Under the pieces are notes generated by a model. It was not told the DNA's origin. It worked only from the letters and a program-made list of their open reading frames with translations, and did no database searches. Both the position numbers and the translations under genes were made by a program. A stretch of 64,000 nucleotides of DNA from Cyanoderma ruficeps (lineage: Eukaryota > Chordata > Aves > Passeriformes > Timaliidae). Positions 1 through 12,510 of this stretch are shown in pieces. Location: positions 47,581,509 through 47,645,508 of the forward strand of contig VZDJ01007754.1 of NCBI GenBank assembly GCA_008694505.1. Direction: 5' to 3'. Every line of letters starts with the position of its first letter. Within the stretch, counting starts at the first letter, position 1.

Positions 1-2223
1 TTATATTGCAGGAGAAATGTTTAGCAGCTCTTCCTTTCTCCTGAAGGCAAACAGAGCTTATGTGCTAATTTTAGTGATTTTGTTGTTTTACACCCCTTTT
101 GTGCTATTCAGTGTCGTCCCGACCTTCTGAATACCGTGAACGGATTTTGTGACTGTGCCTGTATGACTGCTACAAACTCAGGGCTGTATTTCCTTTTTAA
201 TTATTGTGGGAGAAAGGGACCAGAAGAAACCTGATCCATTACAAATGGAAACGTTCTGAGCCATTAAACCAGCAAAGACAAAATCTGAGGCTAGAGCAGA
301 ACAAAAACCCGGTCACTGATTTTTGGAATGAATCGTTTCATGGGGAGTTTTCCTGGAATTCTTTGCTAATATGGAGTTAACAGTGACGTGACTTAGAGTT
401 GTTTCTTAGTCAAGAAGGGTCATCAGGAAGATGTGATAAGAGCAGAGAGGGGTTACATGGAGCGGATGGGAAGGTCTGGGCCACAACAGTCTCTAAATCA
501 CTGTGAATATTTTGCTGTGGAACAGGCACATTATTCAGTGGGGTTTGGATGTCAGATGTCTTCAAGTAAAAGCTTGAGACTCCAGAAAATCAAAATAACC
601 TTAAAGGAAGCTCTTATTTACTGATGGTGAGAGGTGTTTCTGATGGGTTGGTTTTCTTCTTCATGGAAAGCCACAACTTTTTCAGAAATCATTACAATAA
701 GTCACATTTCTGGAGTAAAACCTCAGCAGGTTCCTTTGTTAACACCATGAGCAAAGCACATCTTATTGATTTTCCCAGAAGTCAGGATAGAAGAAACTTC
801 CATTTTTAATATTGCTTCTCATTCCAGTGTCTTGTTTTTATTACACATGGATCAACCTCACCCAAAACATTTTCTAAACTTGTTAGATAGGACAACTTCT
901 ATATTTTTTTTCTTTTTTCTTTTTTTTGGAATGGGGAGAAAAAATGCCAACGTTACAGCATTCTTGTTGTCAGAAGCATTCATTCCCTCAATAAAATTAT
1001 TTCAATTCCCTTTCAGCTAGTCCATGATGAGAAGAGAGGAAAATCCAATTTATTCTGCCTGAATTTCAGACTTCTCTGAAAACTACTTATGACAAACAAA
1101 GGTGGTGTGGGAGTGAAACTCAAACCAAGGACGTTTTTGGGAGCTGTTCCATCACCAGGGGACAGAGCACAGGGATGCAGAGGAATTTCTGGGGATACTC
1201 TTTGTTTGCACATCTCTTTGGAGCATCTGGATGTTGAAAATTCTCACCTAATCCACAGGGAGAAAACTACTGGGGAAGATGCTCTGAATCCCAGCATGCT
1301 TAGGGGGACACATAAATTTAATATATGAGTGAATCCTTTTGCCTTTTGGGGCCTTTAGGGGGCAACTTTTAAATCTGTACTCAGTCAATTGTGTACAATC
1401 TTTGGAAGAAATTATGATTACCTTAATGAAAATGTTCTGACATGGTTAATAACCCAGTGAAGGCAGACCCAAGGTCACTGACTCCCTGGGTATTGTTGCA
1501 CACAAGATATTAATGATAAAAACTCCGCTCGTGGAGCAGTTTGCAATTCATGGTTGTGCTGGACCCAGCAACAACAGTTTCCTGGAGGGAAAAAAAAAAA
1601 AAGAAAAAAAAGAAGGAATCTTTTGGGCTAGGTGAACAACCTTGCTTGAATTTTGACAATGCAAGTGGATTTTGAGTGATTGCCATGTGGAAATCAACCA
1701 GGGGATTGATTTCACTCAATTCCTTTGGTGGGAATGCCGTGGAACCAAGAGAAACCAAATCGCAGAGAAGGAAGGAGGAGAAAAAAAAAACCCAGGGCAA
1801 ATATTTTCTCAGTCCTTCTGTGACATTGGATGGTGTGAGCTGACTGAGAGATCACCCACAAAACTGGGCAAGAGTGATGGGGAAAATGCAAAAAGTGTGT
1901 CCAGCTGATAGACTTTGGTATTTTGGTGGCTACCAAACAGTTATCCAGGGGTTTGTTTTTGGAGGAGGACTTGTAACAACTCTTGAAGTTGCTTTCCCTC
2001 TCAGCTCTGTGGTCTGAAGTAGAATTTTTTTCTTCTTGCATCTTTGTCATCGTTAAAAATGGTCCCTGGAAGAAATCAGGATTGGTCTGAATTTGAGTCT
2101 GTTTGGTGTTGTTTTGTTTTGTTTGCTTGGGGTTTTTAATTTTTTTTTCTTTTTTTTTTCAAACTGGTGTGATTTGTGTGCAGCTTTTGGAATGAACGTT
2201 TTCCTAAAAATGTGTATTTCCAA

Positions 2224-2308
2224 NNNNNNNNNNNNNNNNNNNNNNNNNNNNNNNNNNNNNNNNNNNNNNNNNNNNNNNNNNNNNNNNNNNNNNNNNNNNN
2301 NNNNNNNN
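2224..2308. other. Assembly gap (85 Ns)
   Basis: A run of 85 undetermined bases. Open frames that appear to cross it are artefacts of reading through N. The true length may differ from the N count. Confidence 0.99.
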
Positions 2309-3496
2309 ACTTGTCATATATTGATTTTCTTGGCCAGGGCAGGGTTTGCTTGTGGCTCTCTGGCGGGATGCCGGTGAGCCAACGTGGGGCAGCTCCTTCT
2401 GCCCGTGTCTGTATCTGCCTGGAGAGCTTCTTCCTCCTGAGATGTGAGGCTGCAACCTTTCAAAAGCACTAAAAACACATTAATGCAGAGCTTTGAGGTG
2501 GCCCACGCAGCCTCCTCAGTGCCCTGGCATCTCAAGGGTCCTTGTTTGCCACAGCTTGTTCATTGACCTTTGGGGATCTCTGGAGAGCTTCCTTCCTCAG
2601 ATGTTGCTTTGACAGAACTGACCCCCTTTTTAAGAGTCTTTCAGGATTAACAAATCACCCAAGGTGGGAGATTCAATGGTCTGGGCGTTGCCAAATTAGA
2701 GTTGTCTTGGCAGTGACAAATAAGTTAAATAGAATACAAAGCATGCGACTCGAGGAAGAATTTTTTTGTGGTTCAAAGTAAAAAAAGTGATGACAAAACC
2801 CCATCATAAATGTTTAAAGTAAACTGACCTGCTTGCAATGTAGTTGCAAGTTGTATGTTCCTGTTCCCATAAAAGATTTTTTTTTAGAACCTACAGAAAA
2901 ATTGCTGAGAGTTGAAATCCTTAAGGACAGTCATTCCACACAACACAGTGAAAGCTCAGGGTTTGCTATCATTGTGAAATTTGATTTAAGGGAATTAATA
3001 ACATGAATGCATGCTCTTAAATAACAAGTGCAGCATTCAGGGTCCTAGGATAGAAACAAATTATCCTTAAATAGGCACGTGGTGTCTCGAGATAGAGATG
3101 AGATATATTTCTCTATTGGTTTGTCACAGGTTTATGCATTGTTGGTGTTTTTCACACTCTGCATCAGCCAGATAAAAAGATGCCTATTTTCCAGGGGAAA
3201 AAAAAAACACCCAAAAAAACAAAACCCAAAAACCCCCAAAAACATAACAACAACAAAAAAAGGCATATCAGATATCAACAATTTATTGTAATTCTATCAA
3301 TGGTTTTTAATAATTATTTAATTGCGAAGTTACTGAAAAAATGCACTATTTTTACTCAAAGTTTTTTTTTGTTTTAAATTTTCCTTCATTTAATTACCTT
3401 GTTTTGGTTATTAGAATGTTGCCTGCAATCTCTGGACTTCACTAAGTACCGTAAAAATAATAAATGCACTGTTTTTATGGAAGTCATACCTGGATA

Positions 3497-3590
3497 TAAA
3501 TTATTTAATTATCATTATAAAATTACTATAATAATAAAATAATTATAATAATTAATTATTGTTATTAAATATTTAATTATTAATAAAAAC
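3497..3590. repeat. AT-rich TAA/TTAA low-complexity tract
   Basis: Almost entirely A and T, built from irregular TAAT, ATTA and AATAAT words (an imperfect AAT-type repeat). It has no regular longer unit and no coding potential. Confidence 0.75.
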
Positions 3591-6309
3591 AGGCTTATTG
3601 ACCAAACCAGAAAAAAAAGAAGAAATATGTTAATGGTAGCTTGGTGAGCTTTCATACAAATTCTTTACACTTTGTATATTTCTGGGGGGAGGTTTGCACT
3701 GCCATGTGAATACTCAGCCTATTACTCAGAGTTTTTCACACATAACCTTTCATCTCTTGGGTCTGAGCTCCCTCTGAATGACTGGAGTTTTATGCCAGAG
3801 TGACTCCATTTAGTTACTTCCTCATGGAATCCTCTGGATTTACAGAAGTTTACAGAAAAATCAGCTGGCTGCCCGGGGAATTCTGGTGGAAATGCATCTT
3901 GCCTCAGTGAAAAGTGCTGGATGTTTGACCCCGTGACAGTTTGGGGGTTTTGTTGCTGCTGAATTTCAAAATACGTTTCAACATCTCCTCGTTTTTAACT
4001 GTAGGAAAAAAATCTCTCGTAAAAGGTCTGATAATAAAATTTCTTAACCTAATATTTGTTCTGAGGTTTTCTTTTTATCTGCTCCTCTTTTGCCATGTTT
4101 AATTGCTGTCGTGGAATGCATTTCTGGCTGGTCTTTTGTTTCCTTTCTCCCTGGTATTTACAATTCTATGAACACGTGTGTATTTGTGTGAGTGTTGGCA
4201 TTCAAGGTATCAAGAATGGATTTATGTATCAGGCAACAGAGGGAGAGACTGCGCAGCCTTCCTGTCACTGATAAAATCACTATTTCCTTCCCTAGTGCTA
4301 AATATTCTTGGTGTATTCAGAAAAAAAATACAATGGCTTTTCTTAATTTTTTTTTTCTTTGGAGACTCATTGGACTTTTCCCTTTCAGGAAAACACAGCT
4401 CTGCTTTTTTTTTTTTTTTTCTGTAAAAATGAACATTTTTCCTGACCTTGGGTTAGTACTTTCTTTTATATGCTTTCAGTGAAACCATGTCCTTTGGATG
4501 GAAGTGTTTTTCAGTATTTTTCTATAAAATTTAAAAAAATAAAGTACAGATAAAATACTAAAACACTGCAAAGTAGCTACTGAACAGAACATTGCACTCA
4601 GCAACATCGGATTTGCTGAAGTTCGTGTATTTTTTCCTTGCCATCGCTTTACAGAATTCTAATAAAAACAGACTCTTGAAACCCAGAGGGAGTCAAAATA
4701 AGATGAACTTCAGTTATTCTCAACCCTATACCTTGAAAATTAAGATTTTCAGATGATATCAAAATGGAAGTGCAAATCATCATGTAACTATGAGGTAATT
4801 TTCAAATTGTCTCAGAGTTTTGGTTTGCAAATCTCTTCGTGTTTTGTGGGTTGGGGTTTTTCCCTTAGATTGGTAGTGAAAAATTCTCTGCCTGCTTTCA
4901 GATAGTGTAATTAAAGAATCAGTATTTTAGTTCATGCTAGTCTATTGCTAAAAATAAAATTAAAATAAAAAAAGAGATTATAAAAAGAGGCTACTTTAGA
5001 AGGAGGCAGAAACAACAAAACAGGTTTCTAGATCAATTAACATTCCCATAAAAAACCATAATAAAACTTCTGGAAGTTTCTATTTTACAATGTGCTACAG
5101 CACGGTTACCCTTTCTTGAGAATTTATTTATTAAGTAAGATAAAATTGGAAATCTTTTCTTTGGAAGACACAGCTAAATTACTACTTTGAGAGCTGGGAG
5201 ACACTCCCAGCTTTAACCCCAAATCTGAAACAGGACTGGGGACTGGGACAAGATTTTTTGACCTGTGATTGTTTCTTCTGTTCCTTTTGCTGCAATAATA
5301 CGACTTTTGTCTGTGTGCTGTTGCAGATTATGGTTTTTGAAATACACACAGTAAGTGAAGTGGTGCCAATTTTCAGTGCTCAAGTACAATCTTTCCAAGC
5401 TGAAAGACTGGAGACCATGAAATCCTGACCATGAGCTGCTCATGCAGTTTTCACTGCAGCTTTCCATGAAATCCTCCCCATCTGCCACTCACTCACACTC
5501 GTGGCTGCCCAAAAAGAAAATATCCAACCTCACTCACCTTCACTGTGAGGAATGCAGCACCATTTGAAAGGTTAAACCATTTATAATCACTGTTATTTCC
5601 TCTTCACCAAGTGGAACTTTTGTGTGGTTTTCGCAGTTTCCACAGGAGACTCGGATGTGGTTTCAGTGCTTCCATTGGGCCATCTAAAAGGAGTGAAACC
5701 CCACGTGCAGCCAGTGATTTTGTGGTGTCATAACACCACTGTCACTCTTGGAAATGGGGTTTGTATTCCCAGATCAGTGAGTGTTACAGCCCCTCCTTTG
5801 TGCCTGAGCCCAGCCTCACATTCAGGCGGAGCCTTTAGTTAACTTTGAGAGTGATGGTCCTCATTCTCTCTTTGAAGTATTGGGCTTCTTTTGGAGTCCT
5901 TGGAGGAATAAAAGTCTTCCCAGAGCAAACACATTTTGGCTTCTCTTCACAGGCTCCTCAGATGCCTGGCAGTCTCAGGAGAGAGAAGATAAAAACATCA
6001 TGTTTGTCAATACTGCTTTGATAGGCCAGGATCAACCTTAACCTCACACCTAAACCCTGCCTTGCACCTCTGACCTGATGGAGAATGGGGAGGTCACTCT
6101 GGCTGAAGGTGGCTGCAAGATGAACCCCAAATATCAGTGTGGGTGTATCTGGAATGTCTCCTCTGACAGAGAGAAGTGACTGGTTTTGCAGCTAAGGGTG
6201 AGCGTAAGTAGGAACTGTCATGTGTGTGAGGAATCTTCTGGGATTTGAATGGCAGTTTTATCTCAGAGCAAGCTTTTTGTGTGTTTGACTGGTCTGAGTG
6301 TGTGTGAAA

Positions 6310-6480
6310 ACTTTACCTTGAGGCTGCCAGAGCAGTGGAACAGGTTCACCAGAGAGATGGTGGAGTCTCCTGGCCGTGCAATCAGCTCCAGGTAAAGCTG
6401 GTTTAGCAGGGCAGTTGGACTGGGTCATGTCCAGAGGCTCCAACCATTCTGTGATTGATTCTGTAATTCTCTGGTTCTGC
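6310..6480 (+). mobile_element. CR1 LINE 3' fragment
   Basis: The segment reads like the 3' end of an avian CR1: 'gctgccagagcagtggaaca' followed later by 'ggttcaccagagagatggtg', then a G-rich region. It ends in 'CCAACCATTCTGTGATTGAT' and degenerate ATTCTGT repeats, the typical CR1 terminus. The element is heavily 5'-truncated, lies on the plus strand and has no intact open frame. The call rests on pattern recognition only. Confidence 0.75.
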
Positions 6481-9400
6481 AGTGCTGTGCTTCTGTATTC
6501 TGTGTGTTGTCCTGTCAGAGGAAATACGGGGCTGCCAAATATCTCAGTCTGAGGCCCTGCTTCACCAGCTGAAGCTGCAAATGCTTCTGCTTTTGATTTT
6601 GGAGTTGTCCCTATCAGATCTTGAACCTGATACGGGCCATTGGATAGACCACACCTTCCACCTATTATTATAAACTTTTCTGTAAGGTTTTCACTTGTGG
6701 CTACAAAAGACCACAGAGCAACAAAACACCTTCGAATTTCTTTTTTACTGTCCACACAAACCATGTGAGATTTAATCAATTTTTTAATGAGCTGTGAATC
6801 TCACTGCTGCTATAACCCCTCTGAAGTCAAGCCATGGTCTGGTCACTCTGGAATGAGGCAGCAAAAGTTGTGCCACAGAGTGGCAACTCCAGTTCCTATT
6901 CCTACCAGAGAACATATAAAATATGATGGCCCAGATCCTTTAATTATTTGTGTACCTGTGTTATCTTACTCACCTGAGACGAGCACACAGATAAAGAAAA
7001 GAACCTAAGCAGCAAAGGAGAAAATACAGAGTTAAAAATAGCCAAGTACTTCAGCAGTTATTGGTGTGTTGATTTTAATGTGGGAAGAAAAAAACAAAAA
7101 ACAAACAAAACAAACAAACAAAACAAAAAAAAAGCCACCAACAGTTTTCTTTGTCTGTTTGCTGGAGTATATGGTTTTGGGTTTAAGCTGTTCAGCTTTG
7201 CCTTGTGCCACAGCACAAAATAAAGTGTCAAGTCCAAACATCCAGGCATTCTCTGTGTTGGACAGTCATAGATGGCTGCTTCTTTCCTGAGTGATTACCA
7301 ATAAATATTCCTGTCACAAAATACCAACTTGAATTTTCTGGGAAGTAATTAATTGCACAATCAATCCTCTTAACAGTTGCAGCTGCAAGACACAACTTAG
7401 CTTTTTTCTCACTAATAACAGGGCTGTACTTTAACTGTTCTGAACGCCACCACCATTCTGCACATCTGAGAATAACATTTTCCATCCCCCCCACAAATTA
7501 ATCCTGGCATTTTCTGCGAGCATCTTGTTGGGTTGTGAGGAAATTTAGAGAATTGGTGTGGGAAGGAACGTTGTGGAAGAGGGGGAGCATTGTCATTCTT
7601 CTTTCCAAGGCAGTCTGCTGTTGTTTCGCAGTTGTTCTGCAGCTTGTTGGGGACAGAATGGTTCAGCTTTCAGCTTTGATCCTGGTGGACTCCAGTACTG
7701 CCTGGAGGTGATGATGTGATGGCAGAGATGGAAAGAGAAGTTTATCTGTGAACTAGCAGAAAAATATGTAATTGTCCCAATTCCTTAAAAAAAAAAAAAA
7801 AAAGCTCTTTTTGGTGACCACCAGTGCTGTATTCTTAATATATTCACTCCCTCTATTATATGAACGTCACCTCAGTATTACCAACAATAGTTCTATGGAA
7901 TATTTGCCTCTTCCACAGCACTTTGTGTACAGCTCTCCTAAAATCAAATGGAATATCAAATGGAAGTTCTCAATTTTTAGAGGAAAATGTGAATTTCACA
8001 TGGATTTTGAGACAACAGTATTGTTGCATGTCTTTTCTGTATGTGGAAATGGCAAATCTTTATATATATATATGATATTAAAATTAATTATGTGAATTTT
8101 ACTTGCAGCCTCTGGAGAAGTATAAAGACCAGAGAGATTATTTATTCCTGTTCCCTACAATCCAACGTCTATTCCTACTCAGCAATAAAGAAATCATTGC
8201 TGAAAATCAACCAAAAATATGAATTCAGGTTCCTCATTGGCAGTCGTTCTGTTCCATCAGTCAGTACTGGTGTGACCACAATTCTTTTCTCTATTTCCAT
8301 CCTGTCTTCTAATCAAATGTTCCCTTAAGTCTCAAATGAAATAGCTGAGAAGAGCTACCAGAGTTAGGAAATATCCTGGAGACAAGCTCAAGGCAGCTTG
8401 AGACAAAGGCTGGCATGTTTAGGGAAAGGGGAAAAAAAATCACTGGGAAAAACCCCACCTCCTTAAATGGCCCTCAATCAACCTGAGCATCCCTGCTTCT
8501 CCACTAAATTTAATTTATTAATAAATGAACACAAACTATGAGTTTGCTCTGCTTACTGTGTTGGCCTTGCAGATAGACAGGAAACACAATTCAAACTGAG
8601 AGTCTGAATGGCACGTGCAAGGGGACAGTAATTAGCTGAGAAAACAGGAAAATGGAGAAAATCTTCTTCCAGTTTATGTCTAAAAACACTTCCAGGAAAA
8701 CAAGCATCTAATGTATCTGCACTCTGATTTCTTTGTTCTGGGAGAGTAAAAAAAGAAAAAGGGAGGGGGATAGGAAAACTACTAAAGAAAAAATTAATGA
8801 AGGATAGTTCTGAGAGAGAAATAACCCACGCAGAGCATTGCCAGACATCTGTGGGAAACAGAAGCTGCAGGAAATGCAGGTGTGACAAGGTGCTGGAAAC
8901 ATGTGCAGGATGCAGGAATAAGCACTGCCAGATCCTGCAGAACTCCCCATTCCTGAAGGCTGCTGGAAGCATCAGCAAATGTTAACTTTACAAAAGTGAG
9001 AAACAGCCCTTACTCATGTCCATGGTTAAACCCAGAAAGGTGAAGGCTGCCTGTTTGATTAAACAGAAATAACTGCAGTGCCTTGTGAGAGAATGACCAA
9101 GCTGCCTTTTAGTGTCTGAAAACAGCCCTGCAAGTTCTGTTTGCTCAGGAGACTCAGACAAGAGGCAGGTGCAGGTGCTGCCACAGTGGCGAGGAGAGAC
9201 AGGATGAAATTGTTGTGTCAAAAGCGAGACTGAGCTGGCAAGGTGAATTAAAAACTGTAATTATGACTCAAGTCTTTTAAAACATTGTTCACAGCTGATG
9301 GGAAAGGGATGAGTCCCAAAGCACTGTTAGTCAGGCAGTAGTTCTGCTTCCATTGAAGTTACTTCGTAAAAATCTCTTTAATTTTCGTGGTACTGAACTC

Positions 9401-10904
9401 AGGCATATTGATCATTGTCAATTCACTTTTAATTCCTCAACACTCCCAACGCAGAGCTGTGTGCTCCAGGTAAAGCTGGCAGCAGTGGGGAGCAAACTGC
9501 TGCTGCATTTCTCTGTGTATTGAAATGAGAGAGGACTGAGGGGACTGGAGGAGAAGGTGTCTGCACTTTCATGACTGCCACGTTTCAATCTTTGGGTTTC
9601 AAAACCAGCATCTCCTTCTTTGTGCAGCCAATCCCCGAGGGAGAGCCACAGGCTTCTGTTCCCTGTCTGCTTCTGTCCTGCTCTGGTTATAAATGGACTC
9701 CAAAGCAGCTTCTCTCCTTTATACACTGTACTTTGAATCCTGGGACTTGCCTTCATCAAAGCTGCCTGAGCCCTGCAGTGGAATCTCTCCTCAGCCCTCA
9801 CTGCTGCTCAGGCCAGGGGAAGGGACAGGGACACTTCTCTGCAGCCCTGCCCTACCCACACTCTCTCAAAAACCTGCCAGCTGTCCTTCATGCAAATGAG
9901 TTTCCAGCTGACAATGTGTGTGTTTAATTTAGCTCACATGGTTATACATGGGCAGGTGAGAAGGGCCCATTTCCCTTTTTTTCATTTCTTTCTTTTTTCT
10001 TTTTTTTTCCTTTTTTTTCTTTTCCTCCTGAGCTGATAAATGTATTTCATCTTGTAACTCTTACTTTGGATTAAAAAGCTGTTGCCTTTGGCAGTGAGGC
10101 AGCACAGCAGGCTGAGGAAAGTAAAGCTTCCTTTCATTGCCATGTTTGAAACTAGAGGAAGTCATCATATTACTTTAACAAGCAGAAATGAATGAAAATG
10201 TTTAATACCATTATGCAAGCACGAGGAGCTGTTCTGGCTGCCACAGATTTTGCTCCGTGTGATTCATCGTGCTGGGGGATAACGTGATCCTCTGTTTTCC
10301 CCTCGCAGCCACGTCAGGATTTTTGTTGTGAAGACTCTTGCAAGGTGAGATCTCTCCAAGGATCTGTTTCTCTCTCTCTTCAGAACATCGAGTCCTCAAA
10401 CACCAGGCTGAGCTGCAGATCTGGCAGCAGGGGTTTTGGGTTTGGGGTTTTTTTTGCCACAGAGCATTTCATACCTCACACTGAAATATCACAGAGGAAA
10501 GAGCACCTCTTTTCTACCTCAGCTTCTGCTCTGGGGACCTGCAGGAGGAAAATCAGCTCCTGGCTCTGCTCGAGCAGAGCAAACTCCTCAAAGTCATTTG
10601 GCAAACCCTTCTGTCACAAAGGCAGCCATGAGATAATTGGGGAGCCAGGGTGATATTACCTCATTAGCATGGTGCTGATCATGATTTGGTGGAGGACACT
10701 GGAATTCATCCCATTTAATTCTGGATGTTGAAGTAAGAGCTGGCTAAACTTTGTTCGTACTGGGGTAAAAAAAGGTGCAGCTGATGTTACCAGCCTCATT
10801 CCTGTCTTGGCAGAAACGGGATTTTCTTCTGGGCTTGACTGCTTTTCTCTTTTCTCCAGAAATTGTTTTCCTTTTTCTTTAACTGTTTTGATTTTGAAGA
10901 AATT
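6481..10904. other. Non-coding flank, no gene seen
   Basis: Ordinary AT-leaning sequence. It contains an A/AAAC-rich low-complexity stretch (7086-7133), a poly(A) run (7786-7803), a short TA run near 8061-8075 and a long polypyrimidine tract (9970-10028). All open frames are short and none resembles a known domain. No tRNA-like or small-RNA-like structure was recognised. Confidence 0.55.
9970..10028 (+). repeat. Polypyrimidine (T/C) tract
   Basis: Nearly uninterrupted T with scattered C for about 60 bases. It is a simple low-complexity tract. No AG acceptor follows immediately, so there is no reason to call an exon here. Confidence 0.8.
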
Positions 10905-11410
10905 ACAGAATCAGGGAATAGCTGAGACTAGAAAGGAGCTTTTGAGACTGAGTGCAGTCTCTTTGCTCAAAGCAGGGTCAACTACAGCAGATTTCCTTAG
11001 GACCATGCCCGGGAAAGTTTCTAGTATCTCCAAAGATGGAGTACTCAACAGTACAGTTTCCCATTTTTCTCTGGGAAAATTGTTTCCAGTATTTGATTAC
11101 AATTACAGTTGAAAAAAAATTAAATGTGTAGGTTTAAGTGGAATTTCCTGTATTTCAGCCTGTGCCCATTTCCTTTGCCCTTTCACTGGGCAGCACTGAG
11201 GTCACAGCACCCTCTTTTCCCCCCTGTCAGCTGCTTTTACACACTGGCAAGGGTTCCCCTTGGATCTTCTCTCCTCCAGGCTAAGGAGTCTCAGCTCTAT
11301 CAGCCTTTCCTCATATTTTTCAGCCCATTAATTGTCTTTGAGGTAGGGTCTTTCTGTGGGCCCATGTCTCTTGTAACAGAGACCTTCAGACTGTGTCTGA
11401 ATCCACCCTG
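10905..11410 (-). mobile_element. CR1 LINE fragment, inverted
   Basis: This is the reverse-complement form of an avian CR1 3' region. The left end has 'cagaatcaggg...ctgagac' and 'agactgagtgcagtctcttt', then 'tgctcaaagcagggtcaact' with 'acagcag' and 'ctccaaagatgg'. About 100 bases on, 'agcctgtgcccatttccttt' and 'cctttcactgggcagcactg' follow, and further right 'cttctctcctccaggctaag' with 'ctcagctctatcagcctttc'. These blocks occur in the order expected of one element, so I treat it as a single old copy on the minus strand. No open frame is intact. The right boundary is approximate. Confidence 0.7.
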
Positions 11411-12083
11411 AGCAAGGGGGAAGGATCATCTCCATCAAACTGCCAGCAATGCAATCAAAAANCCAGCAACAAACTTGGCAAGCCCTGGCAGCATTAATCG
11501 TGTTTGTCATACCTCTGCTCTGACACGGACAGCCCTAACTTCATCCAGACCCAGAGCTGCCCTTGTTAGTGCACTAATTGGCCCACGCTGATAAGAACTA
11601 CACCTCATTAATGAGGTTTTATGGCTTTTGGGCTGGAGCTGACTCACACCTGGCCAGATCAGAGGATGGATGGGATTAACACACAACTGTCTGCATGTGG
11701 CCATGGAGACAGGCCTTTCCCCTTAGGCTGTAAATAAATTAGGGAGAAAATGATTAGTTACTGTGATATTGGGCCACTGCTGATAATCAGGGCTCTAATG
11801 TGTGAATATAGTTTGGATAATGCATGAAAGCACAATACCCCCGCCAACATCCTCACCATTGGAGAAGGGGCAGTGATTTTGCTAATTGAGCTTTTTTTTT
11901 TCTTAATCTTAGGCACAGAGATATCTGTGATTTAGTTTTCTTATTAATCCAGCTAGTGGTGAAACTCTGAATGATAGTTTGGTATGCCATGATTTAGCCT
12001 CGTGGCTTTTCCTAATCCTCCACCTTCCTTTCTTCCCCTTTGATTTAAGTTGCTCAGAGATTGGTACTCAACAGTAAAACAGA
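11411..12083. other. Non-coding sequence with a 16-bp TAAT palindrome
   Basis: No gene seen. The stretch has a single N at 11462 and a perfect 16-bp palindrome, ACCTCATTAATGAGGT, at 11602-11617 containing overlapping homeodomain-type ATTA/TAAT cores. The sequence is less repetitive than its surroundings and could be conserved non-coding DNA. That is a guess that needs an alignment. Confidence 0.4.
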
Positions 12084-12357
12084 AAAGCTGGGTTTCCTAT
12101 TAATCACTCATTCCCATTGTTTTTGCCATTACCAGCATAATTCAAAGCCATATATATGTATAGGTGAATGTAGAAGAGTTGGGTTTCCTATTAATCATTC
12201 ACTCCCATTTTTTTTGTCCATTACCAGCATAATTCAAAGCCATATATATGTATAGGTGAGTGTAGAAGAGTTGGGTTTCCTATTAATCACACATTCCCCC
12301 CCTTTTTTTTTTTGCCATTACCAACATAATTCAAAGCCATATGTATAAATAGGTGAG
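12084..12357. repeat. Tandem repeat, three copies of a ~91-bp unit
   Basis: The motif 'gggtttcctattaatca' starts at 12090, 12181 and 12273, giving periods of 91 and 92 bases. Each copy continues with a T-rich run, 'ccattaccagcataattcaa' (or 'accaacat' in copy 3), 'agccatat', a short TA stretch and 'aggtga'. Copies differ mainly in the length of the homopolymer after 'tccc' and in the third copy's TA region. This is a minisatellite-like local triplication without evident coding content. Confidence 0.93.
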
Positions 12358-12441
12358 TTCCTGTAATAATTTATTGTACTGTTTGAGCCTTAATTAAGAA
12401 GCAGGGCTGCGCTGTACTTGGCTTAGTAGAGAAAACTGCAA

Positions 12442-12474
12442 ACAAATAAATAAATAAATAAATTATCAGTTAAA

Positions 12475-12505
<31 letters not shown>

Positions 12506-12510
12506 AAATT
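12442..12510. repeat. (AAAT)n microsatellite
   Basis: Two blocks of AAAT units, about 12444-12463 and 12471-12509, separated by 'attatcagt'. It is likely length-polymorphic. Confidence 0.9.

Larger units (their letters stand above)
1..6309. other. Non-coding flank, no gene seen
   Basis: AT-leaning vertebrate sequence with frequent stops in all frames and many poly(T)/poly(A) runs, for example near 905-925, 1588-1612, 2138-2160 and 4407-4421. A TAA/TTA-rich low-complexity tract lies at about 3497-3590. An 85-base N gap interrupts it. I saw no convincing exon with paired splice sites and no recognisable LINE or LTR, although very old repeats could be missed by eye. Its place far upstream of the CpG-island exons suggests intergenic or distal 5' flank. 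Confidence 0.6.

Noticed and set aside
6258..6779. 173-codon minus-strand frame
   Set aside because: Overlaps a CR1 3' fragment in antisense and has no domain.
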